DNA of 9,423 nucleotides from Actinomycetes bacterium (lineage in GTDB: Bacteria > Actinomycetota > Actinomycetes > Actinomycetales > Cellulomonadaceae): contig JAEZAR010000437.1 of assembly GCA_023430425.1 (NCBI GenBank), forward strand, positions 1-9,423, in the 5' to 3' direction. The notes beneath the pieces were generated by a model. It had not been told where the DNA came from and searched no databases. It saw nothing but the letters and a program-made list of their open reading frames with translations. Shown here one piece after another: positions 8,120-9,423 of this stretch. Every line of letters begins with the position of its first letter. The stretch's first letter is position 1. The translations under genes were made by a program, and so were the position numbers.

Positions 8120-9423
8120 GCGGGACGGTCCCCGCCGGCCGCCCCGCGGGCCGCCCACCACTGGCGCAGGGCCGCCTCCGCCTCCTCCGGCGGCCGCGGG
8201 CCGAGCTCCATCCGGCGCTCGAGCAGGAACCGGTACGCCTCGCCCACCTCGCGGCCCGGCGGGATGCCCAGCACGGCCATGATCCGCTCGCCGTCGAGGT
8301 CCGGGCGGATCGCCGCCAGCTCCTCCGCCTCGCGCAGCTCGGCGATGCGCTCCTCCAGGTGGTCGTACGCGCGCCAGAGCCGCTCGGCCTTGCGGCGGTT
8401 GCGGGTCGTGCAGTCCGAGCGGGTGAGCCGGTGGAGGCGCTCGAGCAGCGGGCCGGCGTCGGTCACGTACCGGCGCACCGCCGAGTCCGTCCACTGCCCC
8501 TCGCCGTAGCCGTGGAAGCGCAGGTGCAGCTCGGTGAGGCGGGCGACCGCCTGGACGGTCTCCTTGTCGAAGCGCAGCGCGCGGAGCCGCCGCGCCACGA
8601 GCTTGGCGCCCACCACCTCGTGGTGGTGGAAGCTCACCCCGCCGCCCGGCTCGAAGCGACGGGTGGCCGGCTTGCCGACGTCGTGCAGCAGGGCGGCCAG
8701 CCGCAGCACCAGGTCCGGACCGGGAACGGGTCCCGTGGGGTCCGCGTGCGTGCCCGTCTCGAGCGCCACGGCCTGCGACAGGACGGTCAGCGAGTGCTGG
8801 TAGACGTCCTTGTGGCGGTGGTGCTCGTCGATCTCGAGGCGTAGCGCGGGCAGCTCCGGCAGGACGTGCTGCGCGAGGCCGGTGTCGACGAGCACCTCGA
8901 GGCCCGGGCGCGGGTCCGGCGCCAGGAGCAGCTTGGTGAGCTCGTCGCGGACGCGCTCGGCCGAGACGATCCCGATCCGCTCGGCCATCGCCACCATCGC
9001 GCCGCGGACGTCGTCGTCCAGCGCGAACCCGAGCTGCGCGGCGAAGCGGGCGGCCCGCATCATCCGCAGGGGGTCGTCGTCGAACGACTGCGCGGCGCCC
9101 ACGGGCGTCCGGAGCCGGCGCGCCGCGAGGTCGGCCAGCCCGCCGAACGGGTCGACGAAGGTCAGCGACGGGAGCCGGACGGCCATCGCGTTCACCGTGA
9201 AGTCGCGCCGCGACAGGTCGCCCTCGAGCGTGTCGCCGAACGCGACCTGCGGCTTGCGCGAGGCCGGGTCGTACACGTCGCTGCGGTAGGTGGTCACCTC
9301 GACGACGACGTCCGCCCCCGACGCGGCCCCCGGTCCCGCCCCGGCCCCCGCGTCCGCCCGTGCGTCGGCCCGCGCGTCCGCCCGTGCGTAGCGGCGGGCC
9401 CCGACCGTGCCGAAGGCGCGCCC
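8116..9423 (-). CDS. pcnA: CCA-adding tRNA nucleotidyltransferase with HD domain (5' end outside window)
   Basis: This enzyme adds or repairs the 3'-CCA of tRNA. It is cut by the right edge: the frame stays open to 9423, so 435 residues are visible and the N-terminal part with the catalytic GS...D.D motif is missing. GTG at 9297 is only an internal Val codon. The visible part begins GRAFGTVGARRY, continues after an insertion into VEVTTYRSDVYD, then FGDTLEGDLSRRDFTVNAMA (coordinates about 9238-9179), the class II nucleotidyltransferase core, and DDDPLRMMRAARFAAQLGF, the RNA/nucleotide-binding region. A phosphohydrolase-type HD domain follows (HKDVYQHS, LLHDVGK, FHHHEVVGAKL), as in actinobacterial CCA enzymes. 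Between GARRY and VEVTTYR lies an Ala/Arg/Asp/Gly-rich stretch of about 27 residues absent from the usual enzyme. The next gene overlaps its stop by 4 bp. The symbol pcnA follows mycobacterial usage; cca is equally common. Confidence 0.93.
   Translation of the reverse strand, partial: GRAFGTVGARRYARADARADARADAGAGAGPGAASGADVVVEVTTYRSDVYDPASRKPQVAFGDTLEGDLSRRDFTVNAMAVRLPSLTFVDPFGGLADLAARRLRTPVGAAQSFDDDPLRMMRAARFAAQLGFALDDDVRGAMVAMAERIGIVSAERVRDELTKLLLAPDPRPGLEVLVDTGLAQHVLPELPALRLEIDEHHRHKDVYQHSLTVLSQAVALETGTHADPTGPVPGPDLVLRLAALLHDVGKPATRRFEPGGGVSFHHHEVVGAKLVARRLRALRFDKETVQAVARLTELHLRFHGYGEGQWTDSAVRRYVTDAGPLLERLHRLTRSDCTTRNRRKAERLWRAYDHLEERIAELREAEELAAIRPDLDGERIMAVLGIPPGREVGEAYRFLLERRMELGPRPPEEAEAALRQWWAARGAAGGDRPA
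9350..9385 (-). repeat. Three 12-bp tandem repeats encoding (ADAR)n in the CCA enzyme
   Basis: Units 9350-9361, 9362-9373 and 9374-9385 follow GCGTCSGCCCGY on the forward strand; units one and three are identical. On the coding strand they give ARADARADARAD, followed by an AGAGAGPGAASG stretch. All units are multiples of three, so the reading frame is kept. Confidence 0.75.

Noticed and set aside
6335..8509. A 724-residue forward open frame across the MFS gene and the glycosylase/CCA genes
   Set aside because: It overlaps three well-supported genes, is Arg/Pro-rich, and shows no family motif.
8116..9297. Treating the CCA-adding enzyme as complete from the GTG at 9297
   Set aside because: That Val lies in the middle of the nucleotidyltransferase core; upstream in-frame residues GRAFGTVGARR are clearly part of the same enzyme and the frame runs off the window.

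Overview
The window is very GC-rich (well above 70% by eye), uses GTG starts freely, and its third codon positions are almost all G or C. Together with the family set (a DUF559-type protein with an AbiEi-like head, an ECF sigma factor paired with a membrane protein, and the HD-domain actinobacterial CCA-adding enzyme) this points to a high-GC actinobacterium. A Micrococcales or Cellulomonadaceae-like host is my best guess, but that is inference and no rRNA or tRNA is present to confirm it.

Layout, left to right. (1) A lone forward gene (90-1040) encodes an AbiEi-like winged helix joined to a DUF559/Vsr-like nuclease fold. (2) A convergent spacer (1041-1205) holds a long near-perfect dyad, probably a two-way terminator, followed by four degenerate 21-24 bp tandem repeats. 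(3) A reverse-strand, translationally coupled pair (3135 down to 1206) encodes an ECF sigma factor and a single-pass membrane protein with a large extracytoplasmic domain, presumably the sigma factor's regulator or sensor. A candidate self-recognised ECF promoter lies just upstream. (4) A complete reverse-strand P2A-type P-type ATPase (6150 down to 3274), probably a Ca2+ exporter. (5) A forward MFS transporter (6255-7541), divergent from the ATPase across a spacer of about 100 bp. (6) A reverse-strand pair running in from the right edge: the CCA-adding tRNA nucleotidyltransferase (5' end cut off by the window) and, overlapping it by 4 bp, a small pyrimidine-dimer DNA glycosylase-like protein.

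Functionally this is mostly ordinary chromosome: ion homeostasis, an envelope-stress type regulatory pair, tRNA 3'-end maturation and a DNA-repair protein. No insertion sequence, integrase, phage gene, CRISPR array, tRNA or rRNA was seen, and no gene-free stretch exceeds 300 bases. The most distinctive points are the low-complexity Ala/Arg/Asp/Gly insertion in the catalytic half of the CCA-adding enzyme, the repeat tract that resembles the 3' end of its neighbouring gene, the uncharacterised ECF-linked membrane protein without a zinc anti-sigma motif, and the Glu-to-Gln change in the ion-binding site of the ATPase. I see no convincing evidence of a wholly new biological system.
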